In this document: positions 35,640-45,711 of the stretch, one piece after another
How the letters are laid out: each line of letters opens with the position of its first letter
Numbering within the stretch: position 1 is the stretch's first letter
DNA from: Lachnospiraceae bacterium
Lineage (GTDB): Bacteria > Bacillota > Clostridia > Lachnospirales > Lachnospiraceae
Assembly: GCA_017392525.1 (NCBI GenBank)
Contig: JAFOVD010000028.1
Location: 1 to 61,626 of the forward strand
Length of the DNA: 61,626 nt
Reading direction: 5' to 3'
Position numbers and translations under genes: made by a program
Notes under the pieces: model-generated
Seen by the model: only the letters and a program-made list of their open reading frames with translations
What the model was told of the DNA's origin: nothing
The model's database searches: none

Positions 35640-35713
35640 TCGGCGTGACGTGATTCGAACACGCGACCTCTGCGTCCCGAACGCAGCGCTCTACCAAACT
35701 AAGCCACACGCCG
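35640..35713 (-). tRNA. tRNA-Pro (anticodon CGG)
   Basis: The minus strand folds as a complete cloverleaf: acceptor CGGCGTG/CACGCCG, D arm GCTTAGTTTGGTAGAGC, anticodon stem CTGCG/CGCAG with loop TTCGGGA (anticodon CGG at the centre, reading CCG), variable AGGTC, T arm GCGTG-TTCGAAT-CACGT, discriminator A. The 3' CCA is not encoded. Confidence 0.96.
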
Positions 35714-35755
35714 CCTTAAACTCGGGTCATCAGTGACGACCCAAGTTCCATCCTA

Positions 35756-36982
35756 CTACTCTTCTTCAAAAGTATCAATACGCAATTCAACTTTTGTGTA
35801 AAGATAAACACAATCTCCCGTCATCAGTGTATAATCGCCACTTGGAATTCTGAATCTTCCGTTCCTCTTTACACTGATAATTATGGTCTGACGACTGATA
35901 TCAAGGTCGCGAATCTTCTTACCAACCCATGGATGTTCCTTTTCCAGTTTGATTTCCTTTAGATTTACAGGGTGCTCTCTTCTGTGATTTGCAGCCCCTA
36001 CAACCAGGGCATCATTGGGCTCAAGCATAATATCACCATTTGCAATTATAGTCTCCTTGCCACGAATCACAACCACTACAATTGCTGATTTCGGCAAGCC
36101 CAACTGATTGATTTTCTTTCCTGCCCACTTGTCTCTGGCTTTTACCCTAAGTTCAACAAACTCAATATCTTCTTCCATGCCGTAATCACCCAGACGCTTT
36201 AGTCTGGAATACTGCTCAACAAATCCGGCAGAAATAATACCTGTAGGGATTGCAACCATTCCTACTCCTAAAAAAGAAATCACAATTCCAAAAAACTGTC
36301 CCAGAGTTGTCACCGGATATATATCACCATATCCAACAGTAAGCAAAGTCGATGCAGACCACCAGATTCCGGAAAAGGCATTGCTAAACACCTCCGGTTG
36401 TGCCTCATGCTCCAAACTGTACATGCAAAGCGAAGATCCCATCATTAGAATCATAATGATGTAAATTGATGACAGCAACTGCTGTCTCTTACTGTTCAAT
36501 ACCTCTGTAATTACATTCAACGAGTCATAATAGGCATTGATACGGAACAATCGCATAATTCGTGCCACTCTAAACATACGAAAAACTGCGGCTCCTGCCG
36601 GAAAAAACACAGGAAGATAATATGGAAGGAACGATAAGATATCCACAATTCCCGCAAAACTAAACACATACTTTAGGATTGCCATTCCGTCACTGCTGTC
36701 CGGATACAAACATTTTGCCGTCATCACACGAAGCACATAATCTATCGCGAAGAAAAATACCGTTACTGCCTCCACTATGGTAAGCAAATCACCGTATCGC
36801 ACATTCACCGTCTGAAATGTATTCGCTATTGTTGCCGTCAGATTGATCACTAATCCCAACGTACTTATTACATCATATGCCTTGTTGATTGGGACATCAA
36901 CAACACCGACTGAAACCATACGAAAGAGGCTCTGACGCACCTGTGGCCAGGATTTTTCTCTTTTCTTTTCCGCTGTTTCCAT
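35756..36982 (-). CDS. Voltage-gated potassium channel with two RCK_C (TrkA_C) domains
   Basis: Six transmembrane segments lead to a selectivity filter TVGYGD (215-220) before the last helix; the fourth segment carries regularly spaced arginines (FRMFRVARIMRLFRI, 134-148), as in voltage sensors. The cytoplasmic tail has two RCK_C-like domains in tandem (about 275-333 and 340-405, each with a W(A/V)GKKIxxL motif) and no nucleotide-binding RCK_N domain. RCK_C domains bind c-di-AMP in other Firmicutes K+ proteins, so osmotic control is plausible but inferred. Confidence 0.92.
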   Translation of the reverse strand: METAEKKREKSWPQVRQSLFRMVSVGVVDVPINKAYDVISTLGLVINLTATIANTFQTVNVRYGDLLTIVEAVTVFFFAIDYVLRVMTAKCLYPDSSDGMAILKYVFSFAGIVDILSFLPYYLPVFFPAGAAVFRMFRVARIMRLFRINAYYDSLNVITEVLNSKRQQLLSSIYIIMILMMGSSLCMYSLEHEAQPEVFSNAFSGIWWSASTLLTVGYGDIYPVTTLGQFFGIVISFLGVGMVAIPTGIISAGFVEQYSRLKRLGDYGMEEDIEFVELRVKARDKWAGKKINQLGLPKSAIVVVVIRGKETIIANGDIMLEPNDALVVGAANHRREHPVNLKEIKLEKEHPWVGKKIRDLDISRQTIIISVKRNGRFRIPSGDYTLMTGDCVYLYTKVELRIDTFEEE

Positions 36983-37003
36983 ATTCTTATCCCACTACTT
37001 TTT

Positions 37004-37936
37004 CTAATCCAGTGTCATACGAGCTGCGCCATACATACCGGCATCATTTCCAAGTGTCGCAAGAGCAATCTTGGTATCGCGACAAGCATGAAAAGCATAC
37101 TTCTTATACGCCTCTGTCACGTGGTCCAGCAAAATCTGTCCTGCCCTGGAGACTCCACCGCCAATGAGAAATGCTTCCGGATCTACTACCGTCGCAAGTC
37201 TTGCCAGCGTTTTACCAAGTTTATCACAGACATCCTCCACAATAAGAATTGCCAGCTTGTCACCATTTCTTGCTGCGTCAAACACTGTTTTTGCTGAGAA
37301 TTCTCTGCCTCGAAGAGCACTTGGCTCATCTGTTTTCTCCAAGAATCTCTTTGCAGTACGAACCACGCCGGTAGCTGACGCATACTGCTCTATACATCCG
37401 TGAAGTCCGCAATTACATGCAAGTTCTTCCTCCGGATTTACAAGCATATGACCGATTTCACCACCTGCTCCATGTGCGCCGGCTACAATTCGACCATTAT
37501 TGATAATTCCTCCGCCGATACCGGTTCCCAAAGTTACTACAACTACACTGTTATAATCTTTGCCTCCACCCATCCAGCTTTCGCCGAGGGCTGCTACATT
37601 GGCATCATTTCCAACTTTTACAGCAAATCCACTAATCTCTCCAAGTTTCTCCGAGATATTCACCGTTCCCCAACCCAGATTTACACAATTGTGAACAGTT
37701 CCATCATCTGTAACAGGTCCCGGGACTCCGATACCAAGGCCGACTATCTCCTCACCCTTTAATCCGCGCTCATTAATCTTTGCGCGCACACTATCAGAGA
37801 TATCCTGCAGAATATTTTTTCCGCCTTCACTTGTGTCTGTAGGGATTTCCCATTTCTCTACCATTTTTTCGCCTTGAAACAGTCCAATCTTACAAGTTGT
37901 TCCACCAAGGTCAATCCCAAATTCATACTTTGTCAT
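37004..37936 (-). CDS. glcK: ROK family glucokinase
   Basis: The 310-residue sugar kinase has the ATP-binding DLGGTT (9-14), the catalytic Asp in GNDAN (D111), GTGIGGG (137-143), and the ROK zinc site made by H163 and C174, C176 and C181 (CNCGLHGC). ROK enzymes with this pattern phosphorylate glucose in the cytoplasm of Firmicutes. It ends 22 bases upstream of the K+ channel gene, so the two may share a transcript. N-acetyl sugars cannot be excluded as substrates. Confidence 0.93.
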   Translation of the reverse strand: MTKYEFGIDLGGTTCKIGLFQGEKMVEKWEIPTDTSEGGKNILQDISDSVRAKINERGLKGEEIVGLGIGVPGPVTDDGTVHNCVNLGWGTVNISEKLGEISGFAVKVGNDANVAALGESWMGGGKDYNSVVVVTLGTGIGGGIINNGRIVAGAHGAGGEIGHMLVNPEEELACNCGLHGCIEQYASATGVVRTAKRFLEKTDEPSALRGREFSAKTVFDAARNGDKLAILIVEDVCDKLGKTLARLATVVDPEAFLIGGGVSRAGQILLDHVTEAYKKYAFHACRDTKIALATLGNDAGMYGAARMTLD

Positions 37937-38076
37937 CTTTTTCTCCTAATACTTATATTTTTTCGAAACATTTCCTGACAATCACATTGCCACTCCTTTG
38001 GAAACGTTACCGCCCCGACTGTTCCATTATAGCTCATTCACCTGTAATTGACCAGCCAACAAAAGGTCTCGAAAAC

Positions 38077-40260
38077 TTATTCCACCACTGTTCCTTCCGT
38101 TATTCCGTTGTCAATTTCTCCTGTAGGATTTGAATCTCCCCCCTGATTCTCTCCCTCTCCGGAAGTTCCTTCCGTCATTTCCGTTGATTGTTCAGGGCTC
38201 TCCGGCTGATTTTCTGCCCCTTCTTCCGGCGAAGTTATGCTTTCATTCCAGGATGCATCTCCATGATTCATCACAGAAATCGCATCCGTAAAGCTAATTG
38301 GATCCAGTCCTTCATGCACCTTTAGCATAAATTTCTGCCAAATCTGGCCAGGATAGGATGCTCCCGTCAAACCAGTCAGAGTTCTTGGGTTGTCATAGCC
38401 TACCCAGACACTTGTAGTATAGTAAGGTGTATATCCTACAAACCATCCGTCCTTGCTATCATTTGTCGTACCGGTTTTACCTGCACATGGCATATCCCCG
38501 AGTCCCAGTCCTTTTGCTGTTCCTTCTGTTAATACACCCTCCAGAATATCTGTCATCTGTCTTGCAGCGTCAGCTGTATAGACTACGTTTTCCACTTGCT
38601 CATGCTGATACAACACATTTCCTGAGGAATCCGTAATTTGAATAATACAGCCCGGATCACGAGATGCACCTGCATTTTCAAGAGTCGCATAACCCTTCGC
38701 CATTTCCAGAGGAGAAACACCATTGGTTAGTGCTCCCAGTGCAGCTATAGGCCGGTTATCATTTTCATCGAGTTTTGTAAATCCAAGATTATATAGATAC
38801 TCCAGACCTGTACTCGGTCCGATCTCACTCAAAATATTATATGCAACTGTATTTCTCGACAATTCCACCGCTCTTCTCAGAGTAATAGTTCCAAGATATT
38901 TACCATCCGCGTTACTTGGTCCATCCTCAATCTCACTATCCGACACGCTTGTATCCGGCGTATATCCGAGTTCCAAAGCCGGTGTATAAACCAGAAGCGG
39001 CTTAATTGTTGAACCCGGCTGCCTGTAACTCTGGTATCCTCGATTCAATGTATATCCGGCGATATTCTCCTGTGTCCGTCCTCCGACAATTGCTTTAACC
39101 ATGCCCGTCGTATTGTCGATACACACAGCAGCAGACTGTAATTCATAGATTCCATCGTCTCCGGTCTCGTCAAACGACGTCAATGTCGTATCTATGGTGT
39201 CTTGCAATTCATTCTGCACATTGATGTCCAATGAAGTATATATACGATATCCACCGGTAAAAAGCTTTTGATTGCACTGATTATATAAGTCATCATAGCT
39301 TTCTTGATAGGCCTTTTTCTCTTCCTCTGACTTGAATTCATTTTTGAACTCAAATCCCTCTATCCCCATCAATACCCTTGTAGCACAATAGTTGGTATAA
39401 GTTGTAAGATAGTCATTTTTCGCCTGGGTAGCCGGAGGATTCAATGTAATCGTCTCCGTCGTTGCCGTTATATAGCTTGCTTGAGAGATTTTCTTATCTT
39501 CCAGCATATTTTTTAGAATTCTGTCCCTACGATTTATCGTATTATCAAAATTTGTCAAAGGATCATAGGTTGTTGGATTATTTGGTATACCGCATAGAAA
39601 TGCAGTCTGTGACAGCGTCAGGTCTTTAACATCACAGTTGAAATATCCCCGCGCTGCCGCCCCGATGCCGTAGTATCCATTTCCAAAATAGATATTATTC
39701 AAATAGTACTCAAGTATCTCTTCCTTGGAATACTTTTTCTCAAGCTCTACCGCAATATAAATTTCCTCAATCTTACGTTCCCATGTCTTATCCTGAGTCA
39801 GAAATACATTTCTAGCCAACTGCTGGGTTATTGTGGATGCACCCTGAGTAACTTCGCGATTCCGAATCATTGCCCAGATTGCTCGTGCGATTCCTTTATA
39901 ATCAACCCCATGATGCTGATAAAATCGTTTATCCTCAATCGAGACAATAGCATCCTTTAAATATACCGGCAAATCGTTATATGAAACATAATAAACGTCC
40001 TTCTCGCCCTTCATCACCGTAATCGTCTCACCATTTACATCATAGGCAATGCTGGTTTGCGCAGACCTAAAGGTACTCTCATCAGAAGAGGCCACCAAAT
40101 CCACCGCCTCGCTATGAAGCTGTGAAACCTTGGTTGCATATCCACCTGAATAATAGTAAATGATAGCTGCAATCACCAGAACAATCAGGAAAATTTGAAA
40201 TTTTAAGAAACGCCAGGTCTTCTGCAATCTGGTTTTCTTTTTCTTTCGTCGTTTCGCCAT
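38077..40260 (-). CDS. Class A penicillin-binding protein (PBP1A type)
   Basis: A cytoplasmic basic start and one membrane helix (20-38) are followed by a GT51 transglycosylase (catalytic E109 in EDKRFYQHHG) that polymerises glycan chains, and a transpeptidase with STIK (417-420), SRN (468-470) and KTGT (595-598) that cross-links them. The last ~60 residues are a Glu/Gly/Thr/Ser-rich, low-complexity tail outside the cell. It stands alone, divergent from galM; the 140-base gap between them must hold both promoters, but no strong match was seen. Confidence 0.95.
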   Translation of the reverse strand: MAKRRKKKKTRLQKTWRFLKFQIFLIVLVIAAIIYYYSGGYATKVSQLHSEAVDLVASSDESTFRSAQTSIAYDVNGETITVMKGEKDVYYVSYNDLPVYLKDAIVSIEDKRFYQHHGVDYKGIARAIWAMIRNREVTQGASTITQQLARNVFLTQDKTWERKIEEIYIAVELEKKYSKEEILEYYLNNIYFGNGYYGIGAAARGYFNCDVKDLTLSQTAFLCGIPNNPTTYDPLTNFDNTINRRDRILKNMLEDKKISQASYITATTETITLNPPATQAKNDYLTTYTNYCATRVLMGIEGFEFKNEFKSEEEKKAYQESYDDLYNQCNQKLFTGGYRIYTSLDINVQNELQDTIDTTLTSFDETGDDGIYELQSAAVCIDNTTGMVKAIVGGRTQENIAGYTLNRGYQSYRQPGSTIKPLLVYTPALELGYTPDTSVSDSEIEDGPSNADGKYLGTITLRRAVELSRNTVAYNILSEIGPSTGLEYLYNLGFTKLDENDNRPIAALGALTNGVSPLEMAKGYATLENAGASRDPGCIIQITDSSGNVLYQHEQVENVVYTADAARQMTDILEGVLTEGTAKGLGLGDMPCAGKTGTTNDSKDGWFVGYTPYYTTSVWVGYDNPRTLTGLTGASYPGQIWQKFMLKVHEGLDPISFTDAISVMNHGDASWNESITSPEEGAENQPESPEQSTEMTEGTSGEGENQGGDSNPTGEIDNGITEGTVVE

Positions 40261-40415
40261 AACTATCCTCTCGTTACTTACTTAAAAATTCATTTTAATT
40301 ATACCTATTTTTTGCCAATTATCCCATCGAATTTGCAAAACTTGATTCTTCCATTCCTGCTCAAAATCAGCTAATCTAGATATTGGGTTAATATTTTTAT
40401 GTGGGAGGTTTTACT

Positions 40416-41525
40416 ATGCACAAAACACTATGGGGAAATATAGACGGTCACGCTGTCTACACATATGAGCTAAAAAAAGCTGATATCACTGCTAAAGTTA
40501 TGAATTATGGTGCCAACCTGTTAGAACTCCATGTTCCGGATGCAGAAGGCAATCAATCCGATATTGTACTCGGCTATGATAAATTGGAGGACTATTCTGT
40601 CAACGATCCCGGATTCGGCTGTTCTGTTACACCAGTGGCAAATCGTATCGGAAATGCATCCTTTACATTAAACGGAAAACACTACGAATTAGACAAAAAT
40701 GATGGCAACAACAACCTTCACAGTGGATTTCATCCATTTCACAGAAAAATCTGGGATGTAGTCTATGAGCAGGAGGATGAAATCACCTTTTCTTATGATG
40801 GAAAAGATCTAGAATGTGGTTTCCCGGGAAATATCCACATTGAAATCACATACAAGCTTTGGAACAATAACAGTATCTCTATCACATATCGTGCAATTGC
40901 TGATCAGGACACTGTTTTTAATCCAACAAATCACAGCTATTTCAATTTAGATGGGCACGACAGCGGCTCCATTCTAGATCAGTTGGTTTGGTTGAATGCT
41001 GACTCCATTACATTTGCAAATCAGGAATCTATTCCTGATGGTACAATTCGAGACGTATCCCATACTCCATTTGATTTTAGAACCGAAAAATCTATTCGCC
41101 GGGATATCGATGCAGATTACGACCAGTTAGTTTGGGCTCGAGGTTATGACCACAACTTCATCTTGAATCTCAATGACGAAGCTGCAGAATTTAGCGCAGA
41201 AGGACATGTCGGGGATAAATTCCCTCATACGCTCAAGGATTCTGATGGATTTCATGTCTCTCATGTAGGATCTCTTCGTTCAGAGAAGTCCGGACGAAAG
41301 ATGGATATCTATACTGATTTGCCAGGCATTCAGATGTATACCGGAAATTATCTTGATTCATCACATACCGGAAAGGGCGGTAAATCCTATGATTTCCGTG
41401 GGGGAATCGCATTTGAAACACAGTATTATCCAAATGCAATTAATGTACCATCCTTCCCACAACCGGTACTGAAGGCCAATGAAGAATTCAAGAGCAGAAC
41501 CGTTTATCATTTCTCTACAAAATAA
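40416..41525 (+). CDS. galM: Aldose 1-epimerase (galactose mutarotase)
   Basis: The 369-residue protein has the GalM landmarks: NxRIGNASFTLNGKHYELDKNDGNNNLHSG, the catalytic histidine in NPTNHSYFNL, the GYDHNF motif and a late TGNYLD...GIAFETQYYPNA segment with the catalytic glutamate. It interconverts alpha and beta sugars before phosphorylation, so it complements glucokinase nearby. I chose the ATG at 40416, nine bases after GGGAGG; a GTG at 40401 would sit on that site. Confidence 0.96.
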   Translation: MHKTLWGNIDGHAVYTYELKKADITAKVMNYGANLLELHVPDAEGNQSDIVLGYDKLEDYSVNDPGFGCSVTPVANRIGNASFTLNGKHYELDKNDGNNNLHSGFHPFHRKIWDVVYEQEDEITFSYDGKDLECGFPGNIHIEITYKLWNNNSISITYRAIADQDTVFNPTNHSYFNLDGHDSGSILDQLVWLNADSITFANQESIPDGTIRDVSHTPFDFRTEKSIRRDIDADYDQLVWARGYDHNFILNLNDEAAEFSAEGHVGDKFPHTLKDSDGFHVSHVGSLRSEKSGRKMDIYTDLPGIQMYTGNYLDSSHTGKGGKSYDFRGGIAFETQYYPNAINVPSFPQPVLKANEEFKSRTVYHFSTK

Positions 41526-41539
41526 TAACTAATAAAAAT

Positions 41540-41590
41540 CAGGCGCTGATTTCCAGGATACCTCCTAGACAACCAGCGCCTGTTTTTTTA
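41540..41590. terminator. Bidirectional terminator between galM and the FliK-like gene
   Basis: CAGGCGCTG (41540-41548) and CAGCGCCTG (41574-41582) pair; T7 follows on the plus strand, and TTTTTA on the minus strand. The long loop holds a further AGGA/TCCT pairing. Confidence 0.88.
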
Positions 41591-41594
41591 TATA

Positions 41595-44500
41595 CTATGA
41601 CAATACCTCTTCAAACATCTCAATAAAGGATTTTGCTATTCCATACAATGTACGGGTCTGTACCTTCTTATCCTCATCTTCTGTCTCCGATTCATATTTC
41701 CGCTTAGAGATATCACTGTAAATCGAGTTTGTATCGATTTCTCTTGTCCAGCTAAACTGCAAGCTGACCCCTAAACCTGTGGCTTGCTGCATTGCACTTG
41801 CCAATGCTCCAGCCTGCTCTGAAATCGCCGCACGAGTCTCATTGGAATCCGTTGAAATTGTTCCATCCACGTTTTCCCCATCTGTTTCAAAAGAAGCTTT
41901 TAACCTTCCAATGCTATTCATATCCAAAACAATATCCACAAGCCCCGTCTTCTTCTCTCCACGCACAATCTTCAGGGTCATGTTACCCGCCTGATCCGCA
42001 ACCATAATCGGAATATTATATGTCTCCGATTTAGCCATTCCTGCAAAGAGTCCCATCTGGCTATTCATTCTCTGCAAAGCCTTTAAATCCAGAGAAGCAA
42101 CTCCATCCTCCAGCAATGCATTTCGAAGGACGTTTTCCGCTCTATCATAAAGGTTTTCCTGTGCCTCTGCCATCTCTGCAGGAGTTTTACATGCTTCGCC
42201 AAACTCTTCCAAACTATTTTCGATAATGTCATCCAACTCAAATAACAGCCCCGTATAATCCGATGCGGATACCTCCAGACGACTGTCCACTTTACGTTTC
42301 TTGGTGGCTTCCTGCAATGTTTTAAATCCGCTGTTTCTGTCTCTCAAAAGTTCCTTCATTGCCTCAAGGTTCGCCGGTGTCTCCGGAATATCAAACTCAT
42401 CCAGTATCTCGAAGATTTGTTGCTCTGCCTTAACCGACTGCCGTATCTCTGCCGCCTTCTCTTCGTAATAGGTCTTCTCTATTTCCTCCGGTTCTTCCAT
42501 TGCCGTCAGGGCGCTCGCCAACTGGCTCGGCGCCATTTCCATTACTGTATCCGTAGATTCAAACTGCTTTAACTTATAAGGGCTAAGTTCTCTCTCCACA
42601 GTATAACTTGCCTGCTTTTCAGCTGTATATGCCATTTCAATCTGCTCAGTAATTGTTAATGACTCTCTTGTAACAGATTCCTGATAACCGAACTTTTCGT
42701 CGATGGTAAATTCACTATTCTCTGCTTTTCTGCTGCGAACAGCCGTCAGAAGGTTCTTCAATGTAACATCCTGACCCTGATTTAATAGCATTCCAATTGC
42801 CGCACCATCTGATGCATTCACCTGATGTATCAGTCTGAAAATTCCAATAAAGCTTGTTCTTTCACTATCTGTCAATTCGCTACTCTGATCTAATTTCCAG
42901 AGGAACTTGCTATAACGCTCTTCTGCTACATTTCTTGTAATCGCATCTTTCTGTGTAGATGTCTCGAGATCACTCTGTATTTCATTTGCTCTCTCATTAA
43001 GCTTCGTAATACTTATTTCCAGCGGATTTTCGTCATTCTTAATCATTTGAGCTACTACTGCAGGAGTCAGACTCTTAAGGGTACTGCGCACCAAGGAATC
43101 TCCCGATCTCATAGACTGAATATTGGAAACAGTAATATCCGACTGGTTGTAGGCAAGTATTCGAACTGCCCTCTGATTCTCATCCGAAGTATCCAATCCC
43201 AAATCTTCCAGTAGAGAATCCACATTTTGAAATGCCTTCTGGATACTGTCTCCCAGATCCCTACGAACTTCTGTACCCACAGCCTCATATACCTGATTCA
43301 TTGCCTTAAACTGTGCCTGGACATCATATCCGACTGTCTCTACCTGCTCCAAAGTCGCATTTTTTATATCCGGAATTCTGCCCAAAAGTACTGCTGGCAT
43401 ATTCTGGATATTTGTCACAGTAGCATTCACTTGGATGAATGAATCTATCTCATAATCCGTTACTGTCTGCCCATCCGCATCTTCTGTTGTACCGACCCCC
43501 AGCATAACTTTTGCAAAGGATTCCTCCTGCGCTCTCAAATCCGAAACAAGCTGTGTTAAATCCTTGGTGTCAATTTGAATTCCGGATTTTATCATGCGAA
43601 AACTGGCCTGGACGGTCATAGTTAGTCGAAGTTCTTCCAACGCTCTGTGGTTCTTTACATCCGACGCATCTACTTCCATATTCTCAATGGTGCTTACAAC
43701 ATCTCTTGCCTGATCCATCAAAGATTCACCCGGAATAAGAATTGCCTCTTGCGGAGTCTTTCCCTCCTGCACTGCATCTACCATAGCCTGCAACACATCG
43801 GTTCCCCGGTCAGGAATCAGGGCGTTCTCTAATTTTGCCATATAGGTAACGGTATCTGTGGTTACCGGCATTCCCTTTGAAAGCATGTCTTTTGCCTGAT
43901 TCAAAGAGTCCTCTGTTATCTCTAATCCTGCATCAGTAAGCACCTTCTTAAGCTGGTTTTCCATACCTTTATCCATAGTATCTCTGGTTGTCAAATCACC
44001 ATCGTTTACGGAGGTATCATTTCCTGCATATGTTGCCCGATAAATATTTTCCACTGTCGCTGACAGATTATTTTTAACCAGATAATCCTTGGATTCCTGA
44101 GACAACTCTCCTGTCGGCAATTCATCTATTTTTTGCATGCCAATAACGCCATCCTGAACAAGTTCCTCTGTAGCAGGCAAATCCGCCTCTTTAAGAGCAT
44201 TCTCCATGACAGCTGCATAGTTTGCATTTCCACTGATTGCCTCAATCTGACCCTGCTTTAATCCACCCATAATACTGATATCAGCCCCTGCCTTGGCCAG
44301 CTGAAGCTTGATTTTATCAGCAATTGTCGTATATGTTTCCGGGTCCATATCTTTGACACTCAGCCCATCTTCTTCAATTTTCTTTAAATCCGTTCCACTC
44401 ATGGTCTGAGACGCCAGCACCATCTGATTTTTCACAATCTCTGCCTGACTCTCTGCACCTGAAACGGATGCTTTCTCCATCTCGTCCTTGAGACTATTTT

Positions 44501-44660
44501 TACTATAAAACGGGCTGTCCATCTTAATCTCACGCAATTTTCCTGTATCTATGGACATGCCATCCGTTGTTTTCTGAATCCCTTCACCTGAGAAATTTGG
44601 GGCATCCACTCCTCTGTTTGCACCCATCTGTATATTCTGCATCAATTCATTTATCTGCAT
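41595..44660 (-). CDS. Large DUF6240-like protein with FliK-type C-terminal domain
   Basis: The 1021-residue acidic, helical protein has no signal peptide or membrane helix. Residues ~881-970 resemble the hook-length control domain of FliK: a short beta start (MTLKIVRGEKKTGLVDIVLDM), NSIGRLKASF in place of the usual xLGxVxVxL, then a Glu/Thr helix and a closing VSLQFSW strand. FliK measures hook length and switches the export gate to late substrates. The body (1-880) I do not recognise in detail; it may serve as a very long ruler. It lies 87 bases after recR, with a possible sigma-28-like promoter between. The flagellar role is an inference. Confidence 0.62.
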   Translation of the reverse strand: MQINELMQNIQMGANRGVDAPNFSGEGIQKTTDGMSIDTGKLREIKMDSPFYSKNSLKDEMEKASVSGAESQAEIVKNQMVLASQTMSGTDLKKIEEDGLSVKDMDPETYTTIADKIKLQLAKAGADISIMGGLKQGQIEAISGNANYAAVMENALKEADLPATEELVQDGVIGMQKIDELPTGELSQESKDYLVKNNLSATVENIYRATYAGNDTSVNDGDLTTRDTMDKGMENQLKKVLTDAGLEITEDSLNQAKDMLSKGMPVTTDTVTYMAKLENALIPDRGTDVLQAMVDAVQEGKTPQEAILIPGESLMDQARDVVSTIENMEVDASDVKNHRALEELRLTMTVQASFRMIKSGIQIDTKDLTQLVSDLRAQEESFAKVMLGVGTTEDADGQTVTDYEIDSFIQVNATVTNIQNMPAVLLGRIPDIKNATLEQVETVGYDVQAQFKAMNQVYEAVGTEVRRDLGDSIQKAFQNVDSLLEDLGLDTSDENQRAVRILAYNQSDITVSNIQSMRSGDSLVRSTLKSLTPAVVAQMIKNDENPLEISITKLNERANEIQSDLETSTQKDAITRNVAEERYSKFLWKLDQSSELTDSERTSFIGIFRLIHQVNASDGAAIGMLLNQGQDVTLKNLLTAVRSRKAENSEFTIDEKFGYQESVTRESLTITEQIEMAYTAEKQASYTVERELSPYKLKQFESTDTVMEMAPSQLASALTAMEEPEEIEKTYYEEKAAEIRQSVKAEQQIFEILDEFDIPETPANLEAMKELLRDRNSGFKTLQEATKKRKVDSRLEVSASDYTGLLFELDDIIENSLEEFGEACKTPAEMAEAQENLYDRAENVLRNALLEDGVASLDLKALQRMNSQMGLFAGMAKSETYNIPIMVADQAGNMTLKIVRGEKKTGLVDIVLDMNSIGRLKASFETDGENVDGTISTDSNETRAAISEQAGALASAMQQATGLGVSLQFSWTREIDTNSIYSDISKRKYESETEDEDKKVQTRTLYGIAKSFIEMFEEVLS

Positions 44661-44690
44661 AAAAAATCCTCCCGGTGTTCTACATATAGT

Positions 44691-44718
44691 ATTTCGACCG
44701 GAAGGACACTTTTCTTTA
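44691..44718 (-). promoter_or_regulatory. Weak sigma-28-like sequence before the FliK-like gene
   Basis: On the minus strand TAAA (44718-44715), 16 bases, GTCGAAAT (44698-44691). Spacing is one base over and the -10 has two mismatches. Confidence 0.35.
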
Positions 44719-44747
44719 GTTATATTTTGATTTCATTCGTTTATCAG

Positions 44748-45347
44748 CTATAGTTCAGTTCGACCATCCAGTGCACGGAGCAATGTTACCTCATCTATAT
44801 ATTCCAAATCTCCACCTACCGGAACACCGCTTGCAATTCTCGTTACACGAATTCCCGTCGGCTTCAATAACTTACTAATATACATCGCTGTAGTTTCGCC
44901 CTCCAGGCTGGAATTTGTTGCAATAATCACCTCATCTGCATCTTCACGTTGAAGACGCTGAATCAATTCCTTAAGACGAATATCTCCAGGGCCGATTCCC
45001 TGCATCGGACTGATTGCACCATGAAGCACATGATACACACCTTCATATTTTCCGGTTTTCTCATATGCTGCCAGATCTCTGGTATCCTCAACAACCATAA
45101 TCTGCTTGTGATTTCTCTTTGGATTTCCACAAATCGGACATACTTCTGCATCGGTCAATGTGAAGCACTCCTTGCAATAATGAACGTTGTTTCGTGCTTC
45201 AACCAATGTACCTGCCAATCTGCTCACCTCTTCACTAGGCATATTCAGAATGTGAAATGCCAAGCGTTGAGCTGATTTCGCCCCAATTCCCGGAAGCGAT
45301 GAAAGTTCTGCTATTAATCGACTGATTTGCTTGCTATAATACTCCAT
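44748..45347 (-). CDS. recR: Recombination mediator RecR
   Basis: The 199-residue protein has a helix-hairpin-helix (LSSLPGIGAKSAQRLAFHI), a four-cysteine zinc site (C58, C61, C70, C73) and a Toprim domain (VVEDTRDLAAYEKTGKYEGVYHVL). With RecO it loads RecA at gaps and aids repair of stalled forks. It starts directly after the ybaB stop codon; dnaX-ybaB-recR is a classic conserved order. Confidence 0.97.
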   Translation of the reverse strand: MEYYSKQISRLIAELSSLPGIGAKSAQRLAFHILNMPSEEVSRLAGTLVEARNNVHYCKECFTLTDAEVCPICGNPKRNHKQIMVVEDTRDLAAYEKTGKYEGVYHVLHGAISPMQGIGPGDIRLKELIQRLQREDADEVIIATNSSLEGETTAMYISKLLKPTGIRVTRIASGVPVGGDLEYIDEVTLLRALDGRTEL

Positions 45348-45692
45348 TTAGAAAGGGAGACCTCCACCTAATCCTCCTGTCAGAGAAGACATAGATGCCT
45401 GGCTTGCATCTTCAACCTGACGAAGTGCTTCATTTGTTGCTGCCATAACAAGATCTTCTAATGTTTCAATATCATCCGGATCAACAACTTCTTCTGCAAT
45501 CTTAACCTTAGTTACTTCACGTTTACCGGAAACAGTAACTTCTACAACTCCGCCACCTGCTTTTGCTGTAAATTCCTTAGTCTCCATTTCCTTCTGTGCT
45601 GCTTCCATCTGACGCTGCATCTTCTGTGCCTGCTTCATCAGATTATTCATATTTCCCATTCCTCCTGGGAATCCACCGCCTCTTTTTGCCAT
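45348..45692 (-). CDS. ybaB: Nucleoid-associated protein YbaB/EbfC
   Basis: The 114-residue DNA-binding protein has the family helix (NLMKQAQKMQRQMEAAQKEM) and AGGGVVEVTVSGKREVTKVKI strand pair, with Gly-rich ends. It forms dimers that bind DNA with little sequence preference. It lies between dnaX (19 bases) and recR (no gap). Confidence 0.96.
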   Translation of the reverse strand: MAKRGGGFPGGMGNMNNLMKQAQKMQRQMEAAQKEMETKEFTAKAGGGVVEVTVSGKREVTKVKIAEEVVDPDDIETLEDLVMAATNEALRQVEDASQASMSSLTGGLGGGLPF

Positions 45693-45711
45693 GGGTTACT
45701 TCCTCCTAAAA

